Assembly (NCBI GenBank): GCA_035571835.1 | Contig: DATNBU010000028.1 | Coordinates: 169,081 to 233,080, forward strand | Length of the DNA: 64,000 bases | Direction of reading: 5' to 3' | Source of the DNA: Candidatus Limnocylindrales bacterium | GTDB taxonomy: Bacteria > Desulfobacterota > Binatia > UBA1149 > CAITLU01 | In this document: positions 26,177-35,242 of the stretch, one piece after another | How positions within the stretch are numbered: position 1 is the first letter of the stretch | How the letters are laid out: the number at the start of each line of letters is the position of its first letter | Made by a program: the position numbers and the translations under genes | The notes under the pieces: model-generated | The model's input: only the letters and a program-made list of their open reading frames with translations | Told to the model about the DNA's origin: nothing | Database searches by the model: none

Positions 26177-28725
26177 CGCACGTCGCGCGCTTCGCGCTGC
26201 CGGCTCGCGCGCGACCGCAGCAGGATCGCCGTGCCGGCAAGGTAGATGGCCGCAGCCAGGAGCGAAACCGTCCGGAAGCCCGCGGACATCGCGATCAGCA
26301 CGGCGAGCGTGGTCGCCGTGACCGATCCGACGCCGTTGACCCCCCACGCCCACGGCACCAGGCGCGGATGCTCGCGTGCAATGCAGGTGATTCCGAGCGG
26401 CATGAACATTCCGAGCAGCAGCCCGATCGGCATCTGCGCAGCGACTGCGATCAGGATGCGGGCGCCGAGCTCGAGATGGAGCGCTGCATCGAACATCCCG
26501 GGCAGGCCGAACGTGTAGACGACGACGATCGCCGCAAGCGCCGGTGCAAGCCGGCGCAGCGCCGCTTCCGGCCGCGCCGCGAAGCGCCCCGACAGAAGGC
26601 TTCCGAGGCTCGAGAACAGCAGCAGCGAAAAGATCGTGACCGAAAGCGCGTGGGTCGGCGAGCCGAGAAACAGCACGAACGTCTGCACGAAGCTGATCTC
26701 GATGAACATGAAGCCGACGCCGAGCGCGAGGAAGTACGCGAGGTAGCCCGCGACGCCGCGCTCGCCGAGACCCGAGCGCGCGCCAAGCAGCAGCGGCCCG
26801 ATCACGAGCACGCCTCCGAGCAGCGTCGACTGCACGACCATCAGCAGCAGCACGACCTGCCCGATGAACGATCCGGGCATGATGAAATAGATCCCGCTGT
26901 CGGTCGCGAGATTCTTCCAGCGCGCAACGTTGTAGAAGAACGGATTGGTGTCGTACGTGGCATCGATCGCGAACATCGACGAGTCGATTACGCGCCGGCG
27001 CGCCTCTTCGTCGGGCCCGAGGATCGCCGCCATCGGCGAGTCGGCCATCCCCGGCGCGTAGAGCATCCGGAACCCGTTGTCGCGCACGAATCCGGAAACC
27101 CGCGCGATCTCCTCCGGCGTGAACGGAGTCTTCCTGATCATCACCGATTCGTTCTGTGCGAACTGGCCCTCGGTGCTCGATCCGACCACGAGGATGTTGG
27201 CGCCGGGATCGCGGACACCGGTTTGCTGGAGCGCGCGCACGCCGATCATCGCGAGCCGCGTGATCAGCGGCGGCAGCTCGCCCGGCGGCGTCAGGTCGCC
27301 GAGCACGATCGTGACGATTCCGTCCGGCGAGAGCCGGCGGAAGTAGTCTTTCATGGCATCGACCGTGTAGAGATAGCTCTCGGCGAGCACGTAGGCGCCA
27401 GCCGCCTGCGCCGCGAACGTATCCACGGCAGTGATCTGCACGAGATCGAACGTCTCGCTGGAGCGACGCATGAAGTGGCGTCCTTCTCCGGGGACGAGCG
27501 TCACGTCGTCGCGGTCATAGAAGCCGCCGGTGAAGTCGCGCAGCCGGTCGTGAAGGAGCTTTACGGTTTCCGGCTGGAGCTCAGCGCCGGTCACGTGCCG
27601 CGCGTGGTGCTTGATCGCGTTGAACAGGTCGATGCCGCCGCCGACGCCGATCGCGACGACGTTCGGTTTGTCGAGCACGAGATACGGAAGGGTCAGCAGA
27701 TGATGGTCGAGGATCTCGAACTCGCGATCGATGTCGCCGTGGAACGCGTAGACATCCGAGCCGTTGCTTCCATCGTACGTCAGGCGGCAGACCGGCGGCG
27801 GCTCGCCATGATACGTGGTGCCCACTCCAATCCCGCTCCACCACGACTTCGTGCTCGGCGTCGCCCATCCGAAAGCATCGACTCGATTGATCGCCGTCCA
27901 TTTCGACATCCGGTCCGTGCGCTGTTCGAACGGCGGCGTTCCGGGAGGACTGACGGAAAGCGTCGCGAGATGCTTCGAGCTGGTGACCGCGACCGGAAGA
28001 TGTCGTCCGGCGGGAGCGGCGAGCACGATGACGAGAACTCCGGCCGCGACGAGTCGCGCACAGGCACCGCTTCGTCCGCCGGACCATGCGACGGCGCCTG
28101 CCGCCAGCAGCATCGCTCCTGCCGCCGCAAAGATCAGGCCGGGAACCGTGAAGGCCTCGATGAACCACACCGCGAACGCGCAGCCTGCTGCGGCGCCGAG
28201 CAGATCCCAGAAGTACAGGCGTCCCATCGCGCCGGGATACGCGGCAAACGGCACGCTCACGGCAAATCCGGACAGCAGGAACGGAGCGCCGACCACGACG
28301 TAATACACGAGCAGGCTGATCGAGAACTTGAGCGGCTTGTGAACGAGGTTTTCCACCTCGATCGGGAACTCGGCGAGAAACGAAATTCCGGCGATCGTGA
28401 CCACGGCGGCAACGGCGAGAGCCGCTGCGAGGAATCGCTCGCCGCGCCGTGCCACGAAATTCGGAAACGCCGCGACGATCGCTCCCGTCGATCCGAAACC
28501 GAGCAGCGCGACGCTGATGGTCAGGTATGCGAAGTGGTACCAGATCGTGAACGAGAAGAACCTGGTCAGCGAAACCTCGAGACAAAGCAGCGCCGACGAC
28601 GTCAGCAGCAGGGCAAGATAGACGCCGGTATGCGGACGCGCGCCCCAGCCCGAAACGGCCAGGCCGCCAGTGCCGACGGCATCGTCCGACGATTCGGGTC
28701 TGGCGGTTTTGCTGGAGACGGTCAT
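26173..28725 (-). CDS. Membrane protein with embedded spermidine-synthase-like domain (TM-SpeE-TM)
   Basis: An 850-residue protein: an N-terminal helix bundle (about residues 30-240), a soluble Rossmann domain like spermidine synthase (about 280-560) with VVAIGVGGGIDLFNAIKHHA and VTGAELQPETVKLL, then more helices to the end. True polyamine synthases are soluble and about 280-300 residues. Membrane-embedded SpeE-like proteins are common in bacteria with no settled function. The position of the catalytic Asp/Tyr pair (VQITAVDTFA) is altered relative to SpeE. It is coupled by ATGA to the flippase, pointing to surface glycan export or modification. The ATG at 28725 was chosen; its upstream region abuts the divergent oxygenase promoter. 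Confidence 0.8.
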   Translation of the reverse strand: MTVSSKTARPESSDDAVGTGGLAVSGWGARPHTGVYLALLLTSSALLCLEVSLTRFFSFTIWYHFAYLTISVALLGFGSTGAIVAAFPNFVARRGERFLAAALAVAAVVTIAGISFLAEFPIEVENLVHKPLKFSISLLVYYVVVGAPFLLSGFAVSVPFAAYPGAMGRLYFWDLLGAAAGCAFAVWFIEAFTVPGLIFAAAGAMLLAAGAVAWSGGRSGACARLVAAGVLVIVLAAPAGRHLPVAVTSSKHLATLSVSPPGTPPFEQRTDRMSKWTAINRVDAFGWATPSTKSWWSGIGVGTTYHGEPPPVCRLTYDGSNGSDVYAFHGDIDREFEILDHHLLTLPYLVLDKPNVVAIGVGGGIDLFNAIKHHARHVTGAELQPETVKLLHDRLRDFTGGFYDRDDVTLVPGEGRHFMRRSSETFDLVQITAVDTFAAQAAGAYVLAESYLYTVDAMKDYFRRLSPDGIVTIVLGDLTPPGELPPLITRLAMIGVRALQQTGVRDPGANILVVGSSTEGQFAQNESVMIRKTPFTPEEIARVSGFVRDNGFRMLYAPGMADSPMAAILGPDEEARRRVIDSSMFAIDATYDTNPFFYNVARWKNLATDSGIYFIMPGSFIGQVVLLLMVVQSTLLGGVLVIGPLLLGARSGLGERGVAGYLAYFLALGVGFMFIEISFVQTFVLFLGSPTHALSVTIFSLLLFSSLGSLLSGRFAARPEAALRRLAPALAAIVVVYTFGLPGMFDAALHLELGARILIAVAAQMPIGLLLGMFMPLGITCIAREHPRLVPWAWGVNGVGSVTATTLAVLIAMSAGFRTVSLLAAAIYLAGTAILLRSRASRQREARDVR

Positions 28726-28857
28726 GGAAGGCTCGAACAGAAGTGCGCGTCGGAGGCACCGACCGGCCTCCAATATGAGAAGGAAACCCTCGAAACAACG
28801 AGGCGGCAGGAGCCCGGAGGTCGGGCCTGCTTTGGCGCCTTGCCTCGCGTTAGCGCC

Positions 28858-28886
28858 TTGCGATGATCGGCCCGGGCCGTCATAAC
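28858..28886 (+). promoter_or_regulatory. Predicted sigma70-type promoter of oxygenase 1
   Basis: TTGCGA (28858-28863), a 17-base spacer and CATAAC (28881-28886) resemble -35 and -10 elements at ideal spacing. The ATG begins only 8 bases after the -10 box, so a transcript starting at the usual distance would be leaderless or nearly so. The same arrangement recurs before the second paralogue, which supports it. Confidence 0.6.
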
Positions 28887-28894
28887 TCGGGGCG

Positions 28895-29785
28895 ATGAAC
28901 GCGAACGCGAACGCGACTGCGACGGCGGACAGGCAGACCCGCCTCGAACTGTTCGATTACGACCGCTACGAAGCCGAGCTCGACGAGCTGGCCGGGAAGT
29001 ATCAGGCGGGCAAGCCGTTCCCGCATCTCGCGTTCGAGAATTTCCTGTCTCCCGCTGCTGCCGGCGAAGTTGCGCGCGTGTTTCCGACCGAGCTCGACTC
29101 GCACTGGATCCGCTATCGCCACGTCAACGAGAACAAGGCGAGCACCGACCGGTGGGACGACTTCCCGCCGATCATCGCCGACGTGATCCGCGAGATGAAT
29201 TCTCCGCGTTTCCTCGCACTGATCAGCCGCATGACCGGCATCGACGGGTTGCTTGCCGATCCGGAGATCGAAGGTGGAGGAATGCACCAGGCGTGGACCG
29301 GTGGGTTCCTCAACGTGCATACCGATTTCACGATGCACCGGCACAACCCGACGTGGCGGCGGCGCTGCAACCTGATCCTTTATTTCAACGACGACTGGGA
29401 TCTTTCGTGGGGCGGAACCCTTCAGCTGTGGGACTTCGAGATGAACACCGTCAAGGCGACGGTGCCGTGCCTGCTGAACCATGCCGTGCTGTTCAACACT
29501 CCGAACGCTCTGCATGGCTTTCCCGATCCGCTGACCTGCCCGGACGATCGCAGCCGCAAGAGCCTGCAGTGGTACTACTACACCGTCGATGAGGCCGCCG
29601 ACGCGCTGCCGGTCGCGACCACCTATTACGCCCGGCCGGTCGATCCGCCGATGAAGCGCCTGCTCGTGCGTCTCGACAACGTCGCGCTGCGCGCCTACGC
29701 ATGGGTCAAGCGAAACCTCGGCCTGTCGGATACATTGGTAAGCCGCGTCATGTCGCTGTTTTCGCAGGGCAAGCATCACCATTGA
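28895..29785 (+). CDS. 2-oxoglutarate/Fe(II)-dependent oxygenase (prolyl-4-hydroxylase type), paralogue 1
   Basis: A 296-residue dioxygenase of the P4Hc/2OG-FeII_Oxy_3 class. The iron ligands are visible as HTD (His142, Asp144) and the distal His207 in NALHGFPDPLTCP, with Arg221 in RSRKSLQWYYYT positioned to bind 2-oxoglutarate. The core strands (RRCNLILYFNDDW, GGTLQLWD) fit the double-stranded beta-helix. The N-terminus is low-complexity (Asn/Ala/Thr) and no signal peptide is present, so it acts in the cytoplasm. It shares about half its residues with the next gene, including the C-terminal LRAY..VKR.LG block. The substrate could be a protein side chain, lipid or sugar. Confidence 0.85.
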   Translation: MNANANATATADRQTRLELFDYDRYEAELDELAGKYQAGKPFPHLAFENFLSPAAAGEVARVFPTELDSHWIRYRHVNENKASTDRWDDFPPIIADVIREMNSPRFLALISRMTGIDGLLADPEIEGGGMHQAWTGGFLNVHTDFTMHRHNPTWRRRCNLILYFNDDWDLSWGGTLQLWDFEMNTVKATVPCLLNHAVLFNTPNALHGFPDPLTCPDDRSRKSLQWYYYTVDEAADALPVATTYYARPVDPPMKRLLVRLDNVALRAYAWVKRNLGLSDTLVSRVMSLFSQGKHHH

Positions 29786-30137
29786 GCCGCCCGTAACCCG
29801 GGCGGTCCGTGCCCCGGTGCACCACGGGTACCCATCAGCAACGGAGCCGAAAAAGCTCCCGCCGGGCCCTTTCGCACCTTGCCATCCGGGCTGCAGGCCG
29901 TCATAACCTCGGGACGCGGGAACCTCCCGCAACGAGATCCCGCGAGAATCCGCTGGATCATCGGATGGGGCGCCTCACTTTTGGGGCAGTCGGGGGCGCA
30001 GACGATCGCGGGCATCGAGCGGTACGCGCTTGGCGAGGGCCGGCAGGTTCTCGGCATCGGGCTCGTCTCTGCGGACTCTGCGCGAGGCCCGGACAAGACG
30101 CCGGAATGAGTTAGATCAGTCGGCGGCAGGGGACACG
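29786..30137 (+). other. 352-bp gap with a second copy of the oxygenase promoter and a long leader
   Basis: No supported gene. From about 29870 the sequence repeats the promoter region of the first oxygenase (shared block ending GGCCGTCATAACCTCGGG). Downstream, GCGGGA-ACC-TCCCGC (29916-29930) forms a 6-bp hairpin close to the expected transcript start. The remaining roughly 200 bases before the second oxygenase contain short open frames but no ribosome-binding site that convinces me. I see no match to a known riboswitch. Confidence 0.5.
29879..29907 (+). promoter_or_regulatory. Predicted sigma70-type promoter of oxygenase 2
   Basis: TTGCCA (29879-29884), 17 bases, CATAAC (29902-29907). It is near-identical in layout and in the bases around the -10 box to the promoter of the first paralogue, but lies about 230 bases before the start codon, so its transcript would have a leader of roughly 220 nt. 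Confidence 0.55.
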
Positions 30138-31025
30138 ATGACTTCCGAATCCACGGCACGAGCTGACGACGACACCGGCGCCGGTCCTGCAGGCGAGCAG
30201 CCGCTGTTCGACTACGCCCGATGGGAGGCCCAGCTTCCCGAGCTCACCCGCCGCTACGATAACGACCATCCGTTTCCCCACATCATTCTCGAAAACCTGA
30301 TCTCGCCTGAGATCGCGAAGCGCGCCGTCGAAGATTTCCCGTCGGCCGATTCGGGAGAATGGATCCAGTACCGGCACGTGAGCGAGAAGAAGCTCGGCCA
30401 GAACAAGCGCGAGTGCATCCCGCCGCTGCACCTTTCCATCATCGACGAGTTCAACAGCCCGCGCTTCCTCGCCTTCCTCAGCAAGCTGACCGGCATCGAA
30501 GGGCTGGTTCCGGATCCGGGGCTCGAGGGCGGCGGGCTTCATCAGATTCCGCGTCTCGGCTTTCTCAACATCCACGCCGATTTCACCGCGCACGTCCACC
30601 AGCCGCTGTGGGCCCGGCGAGTGAACCTGCTGCTGTACCTGAACCCGGACTGGAAAGAAGAGTACGGCGGCCACCTCGAGCTGTGGGACCGCAAGATGAA
30701 GGGCTGCACCGAGAAGGTGCTGCCGGTGCTGAACCGCTGCGTGATCTTCAGCACCAATTCGGATTCGTTCCACGGACATCCCGATCCGCTGACCTGTCCG
30801 GTCGGACGCACGCGCAAGTCGCTGGCGCTGTACTACTACACGGTCGAAGCCGTCGAGCCGGAACGACACTCGACGGATTACAGGGCGCGGCCGCAGGACA
30901 GCCGCGCGCGCGCTGCGTTCATCTGGCTCGACAAGAAAGCGCTGCGCGCGTACGACTTCGTCAAGCGGCGGCTCGGCATCGACGATCGGTTCGTCAGCCG
31001 TATTCTGCGGCGCTTCTCGAAGTAA
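30138..31025 (+). CDS. 2-oxoglutarate/Fe(II)-dependent oxygenase (prolyl-4-hydroxylase type), paralogue 2
   Basis: A 295-residue paralogue of the preceding oxygenase, with the same order of motifs: His146 and Asp148 (NIHADFT), His212 (SFHGHPDPLTCP) and Arg226 in RTRKSLALYYYT. Family knowledge predicts oxidative decarboxylation of 2-oxoglutarate coupled to hydroxylation. I chose the ATG at 30138; upstream in-frame sequence is not similar to the paralogue. The region between the HxD motif and the distal His diverges more than the motifs, suggesting related but non-identical substrates. No signal peptide. The SpeE-like gene follows after 135 bp. Confidence 0.85.
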   Translation: MTSESTARADDDTGAGPAGEQPLFDYARWEAQLPELTRRYDNDHPFPHIILENLISPEIAKRAVEDFPSADSGEWIQYRHVSEKKLGQNKRECIPPLHLSIIDEFNSPRFLAFLSKLTGIEGLVPDPGLEGGGLHQIPRLGFLNIHADFTAHVHQPLWARRVNLLLYLNPDWKEEYGGHLELWDRKMKGCTEKVLPVLNRCVIFSTNSDSFHGHPDPLTCPVGRTRKSLALYYYTVEAVEPERHSTDYRARPQDSRARAAFIWLDKKALRAYDFVKRRLGIDDRFVSRILRRFSK

Positions 31026-31160
31026 GCCTGAAGTTCCCTCGTCACCGCAGAAGCACCGCACATCATGAACGTTTCATCGGAGCCGCTGCAACGGCGCGCA
31101 CTGGCATTGGAACCGGAGCGCGAGTTGCGCTGCCCACCTGTCGCCTGATAGCCATCGCAG

Positions 31161-33686
31161 ATGCTCGTCCGCACACTTCTTCTGCTTGTCATCTTCTTCC
31201 TGTCCGGCGCCGCCGGGCTCGTCTACGAGGTGCTTTGGACGAGGCAGCTCTCTCTGATCTTCGGCGTGACGACCTATGCCGTCTCGACAGTGCTGGCGGC
31301 GTTCATGGGCGGACTGGCTCTCGGCAGCTACCTGATGGGCCGGAAAGTCGACGCCGTGCGACGGCCGCTCTACCTGTACGCGATGCTGGAGCTCGGCATC
31401 GGCCTGTACGCGCTGGTCGCGCCGGAGCTGCTCGCCGCGCTGCGTCCCCTGCATATCGCGATCTCGCATCTCGGCCTGTCGTACACGGTGTTCTCGCTGA
31501 TTCGCGCGCTGCTTGCGGCCATGGTGTTCCTGCTCCCGACCGCGCTGATGGGCGGAACGTTCACGCTGCTGGTCAAGCACTGGGTGAACGAGCGGAGAGA
31601 TCTCGCCGAAGGAGCGGGCATCCTTTATCTGGTCAACACGGCCGGAGCGCTGGCCGGTTGCGGGCTCTGCGGCTTTTTCCTGATCGAGCATCTCGGAATC
31701 ACCGGCACCAACCGTCTTGCCGCCGCGACCAACGTCATGCTTGCGATCGCCGCCGCTGCGCTCGCCCGCAGTGCCCCCGAGGCGACGAAACCCATTCATG
31801 AGACCGCCAATCCTGCACCAGCGCTTCGCCTCTCCGATGCGACTGCAGGCCTGGTCCTGCTGAGCGCGGGCCTGGCAGGATTCGTATCGCTCGCGGCCGA
31901 AGTGCTCTGGACCCGGGCGCTGCTGCGCTACCTTTACAATTCGACCTACGCGTTCACGGCGATGCTCGTGACGTTCCTGCTCGGCATCGCGCTCGGCAGC
32001 GCGGCGTATGCCGCGTTCCTGTCGCGAAGCCGGCGGCCGCTTTGGATGCTCGCCGCGTTCCAGGCGGGGCTCGGGCTCAGCCTGGCTGCAGCCGTGCTGA
32101 TGTTCCCGAGACTCGGCGATCTCGGCAGCTGGCTGTTCGGCACCGACATCGTGACGTCGTTTGCGCGCTCGCTCACGACGATGTTCGTGCGCGCCGCGAT
32201 CGTGCTGCTGCCGCCGGCGATCTTTCTCGGCGCATTGTTTCCGCTCGGAGCAACGCTGTACGCGAGCGGGCGCCGCGACGTCGGTCAGGCAATCGGCCGG
32301 CTCTACGCGGTCAATACGCTCGGCGCGATCCTCGGATCGATCGGCTGCGCATTCGTGCTGATCCCGGTGTTCGGAATGTGGGGCACGCACAAGCTGCTCG
32401 TCCTTCTGAGCCTTTCGTGCGCCGGAGCGCTGGCGGTAGCCGCCATCGAAGGCACCACGCGACGTGCGGGCGTCGCCGTTGCGACCGCCGCGCTGGTCGC
32501 GACCGCACTCCTCGCCGCGCCGGCCGACATCTTCCGCAGCACGTTCCTGCCGTACAAGGCCCAGAAGCTGGTGTTCTACGAAGAAGGCGCCACCGACACG
32601 GTCGGCGTCGCCGAGAGCTTCGGCCAGCGTGCGATCGTCTACGAGGACCAGCGCGGAACGGCCGCAACCTCGAGCTACGGAGTAAACCTGTTTCTCGGCC
32701 ACCTGCCGATGCTGCTGCATCCCGGCACTCCGCGCCGCGTCCTGCACATCTGCTTCGGCGTCGGCAACAGCCTGTCGGCGGTGGCATCGCACCAGGAGCT
32801 CGAGCGCGTCGACAACGTCGAGCTCAGTCCGCACGTGCTCGAGGCCGGGCCGCTGTTCTGGAGCAACGACAACGTGCTTCAAAAACCCAAGGTCCGCACC
32901 ATCATCGACGACGGACGGAACTACCTGATGACCACGTCGGAAGTCTACGACGTCATCCTGCTCGAGCCGCCCGAAACGTTCACGGCCGGCGTGATCAATC
33001 TGTACACGACGGAATTCTATCGCGATGCGCTGGCGCACCTCGCGCCGGACGGGATCATCATGCAGTGGATTCCGACGGCCAATGCGCCACTCGACGACGA
33101 ACGCCGCCTGTTCCGCGCATTTTCCGACGAAATCCCCCACGTTTCGATGTGGTGGCTGCTGCGAAGCGGCTGCGCGCTCCTCATAGGCGGACGCGAACCC
33201 CTGCGCATCGATTATCAGCGGCTGAAGCAGCGATTTGCCGAGCCGCGCGTCGCGCAGGACATGGCGCTCAGCCAGGTCCGCGACGTCGATCACCTGCTGT
33301 CGTTCTTCCGCTTCGACGAGGCCGCGTTCGCCGACTTCGTGCGCGGCGCCGCGCCGACCACCGACGATCGCACGGTGCTCGACTTCAGCATGCCGCGATA
33401 CGGAGGCTCCGGTTTCGGTCTCGGGCAATTCAACATCAAGGTCCTCGACAACGGTCGCAACCCGTTCGGCTTCGTCATGCAGCGCGAACAGGAATACAGG
33501 GCCCTCGCGCGGCCGGTGACCCCGTACCTGACCAACCTCGGCGGCGAGAGCCCGGAGGCGATCGCGGCGCGGATCGCGGAGCGTGCGAAAATTCCGATCG
33601 AACCGCGCCGGTTCAGCGAGAGCGACTGGAAGAAGATCAGAACCGGCGAGCTGGTGCTGCCGAACCCCTCGGCACCAACGAGTTAG
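31161..33686 (+). CDS. Membrane protein with C-terminal spermidine-synthase-like domain (TM-SpeE)
   Basis: An 841-residue protein with two blocks of membrane helices (about residues 1-205 and 225-450), both containing the LVYEVLWTRQL-like motif of this family (SLAAEVLWTRALL in the second), followed by a soluble SpeE-like Rossmann domain (about 470-760). The SAM-type loop is HICFGVGNSLSA, with VDNVELSPHVLEA and the DGRNYL block. Unlike the 850-residue homologue at 26 kb, no helices follow the Rossmann domain. It heads an apparent operon with two SGNH proteins and an MBOAT protein. Polyamine synthesis is unlikely for a membrane-fused form; transfer of a small group at the membrane is a guess. 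Confidence 0.82.
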   Translation: MLVRTLLLLVIFFLSGAAGLVYEVLWTRQLSLIFGVTTYAVSTVLAAFMGGLALGSYLMGRKVDAVRRPLYLYAMLELGIGLYALVAPELLAALRPLHIAISHLGLSYTVFSLIRALLAAMVFLLPTALMGGTFTLLVKHWVNERRDLAEGAGILYLVNTAGALAGCGLCGFFLIEHLGITGTNRLAAATNVMLAIAAAALARSAPEATKPIHETANPAPALRLSDATAGLVLLSAGLAGFVSLAAEVLWTRALLRYLYNSTYAFTAMLVTFLLGIALGSAAYAAFLSRSRRPLWMLAAFQAGLGLSLAAAVLMFPRLGDLGSWLFGTDIVTSFARSLTTMFVRAAIVLLPPAIFLGALFPLGATLYASGRRDVGQAIGRLYAVNTLGAILGSIGCAFVLIPVFGMWGTHKLLVLLSLSCAGALAVAAIEGTTRRAGVAVATAALVATALLAAPADIFRSTFLPYKAQKLVFYEEGATDTVGVAESFGQRAIVYEDQRGTAATSSYGVNLFLGHLPMLLHPGTPRRVLHICFGVGNSLSAVASHQELERVDNVELSPHVLEAGPLFWSNDNVLQKPKVRTIIDDGRNYLMTTSEVYDVILLEPPETFTAGVINLYTTEFYRDALAHLAPDGIIMQWIPTANAPLDDERRLFRAFSDEIPHVSMWWLLRSGCALLIGGREPLRIDYQRLKQRFAEPRVAQDMALSQVRDVDHLLSFFRFDEAAFADFVRGAAPTTDDRTVLDFSMPRYGGSGFGLGQFNIKVLDNGRNPFGFVMQREQEYRALARPVTPYLTNLGGESPEAIAARIAERAKIPIEPRRFSESDWKKIRTGELVLPNPSAPTS

Positions 33687-33721
33687 GAAAGGTTGCGATC
33701 TCGCGCGGCGCTGCACCGGAC

Positions 33722-35242
33722 ATGACGAACCGAAACGTGAATTCCTCCCGGATCGGTCGGCTTTCGGGCGCGCTCGTGCTCGCCAGTGCAAGCGTCGTCG
33801 GATCGGTCGCAATCCTGCTTCTGCTGGAATTCGTCGCGGGGCTTCTGCTGCCGCCTGCGCAAAAATCGTCCGGCGATTCGTCGGGCGATACGATCTCGCA
33901 AACCCTGGCCACGCTCGATTTCAATCCTGCCCCGCTCCGTGCCGACCCCGAGCTTCTCTGGAGCAACACGCCGAGCACCCACACCGTCCGGCCGGTCAAT
34001 CCGCGTCCATTCGGTCAGGCACCGACCTGGACCATCGACAACAATTCGAGGGGATTTCGCGGGCCCGAGATCGCCGCCAAGGCAAAGGGCACCTACAGGA
34101 TTCTCTGCGAAGGAGACTCGATCACATTCGGGTTCAACGTCGACCAGCCCGACACCTACCCCAACCAGCTGCTTGCCGAGCTGAAGCGTCGATATCCTGG
34201 CCGCAATTTCGAAGTCATCAACACCGGCGTTCCCGGATGGAGCTGGGTGCAGGGCCGGCGTTTCCTCGAGCTGCGCGGGCTTCCTCTCGATCCCGACCTC
34301 GTGATCATGGGGCACGGATCCAACGACCAGTTCTTCCCGGCGATGATCACCGACGAAGAGCGTTTTCGGAGCCTCGGCAGTCCTGTATGGCGCACGCTTC
34401 GCAGCGCCGCCGAGACGCTTGCCGACACGAACCTCTTCCGACTGCTTGGGACCGCTCCGGGGGCACCACCGAAAACCTACAGTCCGGGCTGCCAGCCCGA
34501 ACTGGAGCTCTACCACTACTGCCATCGTGTTTCGGTCAGGCAGATCGAAGATACAGTCGTCGCAATCCATGCCCTGGTTCACGAACACGGAAGTGATCTG
34601 CTGCTTCTCAATACCGATTTCATGAAAACTCCCGCCGTTGACGGATCGCGAAAGGCGGCGGAGGCAGCGGCGATCCCGTTCCTGGACCTCGTCGCCGAAA
34701 TCGATCGCCAGACCCGAGCCGCGGACGACGCGCGGGCCAACGAGCTCGGGCTTTCCGCTACCGTCGCTGCGCCATTGCCAGGCACGCGTTTACCGACGGA
34801 GTCGAAACGGATGACGCTGCGCCTCAAGGTTCAGGATAGAACGCAGCCATATCGCGTCGAAGGAAACATCGTCGTGTTTGCGAACTTTCCCGTCCGTGCG
34901 CCTCTTCACGACGACGGCGCAGACGGTGACGAGAAGGCCGGTGATGGTGTATTCTCCGGAAGCGTGGAAATTCCGTATTCGACGCCAGCGATCGAGTACA
35001 GCTACTATCAGAACGATGCTGCGGAATTCCTGCCGCTCCCTCCGCTTCCGTCCACGATGGGTGTCCGACTTCTCCCGACACCACAAAGCGGCTACGGTCC
35101 GGTAGACGTATTCGGGACCTCGCAGTTCATGGCGGAACGCACGCATCCCAACGCGGCTGGTCATGCGATCGTCGCGCGGATGATCGTGGATCGCCTTCGT
35201 GAAATGCCGTCGTTTCGAGCGTACGTCGATATGGAACGATGA
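33722..35242 (+). CDS. Membrane-anchored SGNH/GDSL esterase-acyltransferase-like protein 1
   Basis: A 506-residue protein with a single N-terminal membrane anchor (about residues 15-43) and a predicted periplasmic SGNH domain. Block I is GDSITFG (Ser133), block II Gly is in NTGVPGWSW, block III is GHGSND (Asn201) and block V is AERTHPNAAGH (His475). The residue three before the His is Glu472, not the usual Asp. A domain of about 100 residues with the turn DDGADGDEKAGDG (397-409) is inserted before block V. The architecture recalls AlgJ/AlgX/PatB-type O-acetyltransferases that work with an MBOAT protein, and an MBOAT gene lies two genes downstream. It overlaps the next gene by 4 bp. Confidence 0.82.
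   Translation: MTNRNVNSSRIGRLSGALVLASASVVGSVAILLLLEFVAGLLLPPAQKSSGDSSGDTISQTLATLDFNPAPLRADPELLWSNTPSTHTVRPVNPRPFGQAPTWTIDNNSRGFRGPEIAAKAKGTYRILCEGDSITFGFNVDQPDTYPNQLLAELKRRYPGRNFEVINTGVPGWSWVQGRRFLELRGLPLDPDLVIMGHGSNDQFFPAMITDEERFRSLGSPVWRTLRSAAETLADTNLFRLLGTAPGAPPKTYSPGCQPELELYHYCHRVSVRQIEDTVVAIHALVHEHGSDLLLLNTDFMKTPAVDGSRKAAEAAAIPFLDLVAEIDRQTRAADDARANELGLSATVAAPLPGTRLPTESKRMTLRLKVQDRTQPYRVEGNIVVFANFPVRAPLHDDGADGDEKAGDGVFSGSVEIPYSTPAIEYSYYQNDAAEFLPLPPLPSTMGVRLLPTPQSGYGPVDVFGTSQFMAERTHPNAAGHAIVARMIVDRLREMPSFRAYVDMER

Noticed and set aside
26368..28866. 832-codon plus-strand frame over the TM-SpeE-TM gene
   Set aside because: Charged low-complexity shadow of a clear membrane protein.
29786..30137. 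Possible riboswitch or small gene between the oxygenases
   Set aside because: Does not match any riboswitch consensus I know; the short frames lack ribosome-binding sites and look like shadows.
31074..33812. Long open frame on the minus strand (about 900 codons) over the SpeE-like gene
   Set aside because: Low-complexity Arg/Glu/His-rich translation typical of the antisense frame of a high-G+C gene; the plus-strand gene has clear domains.
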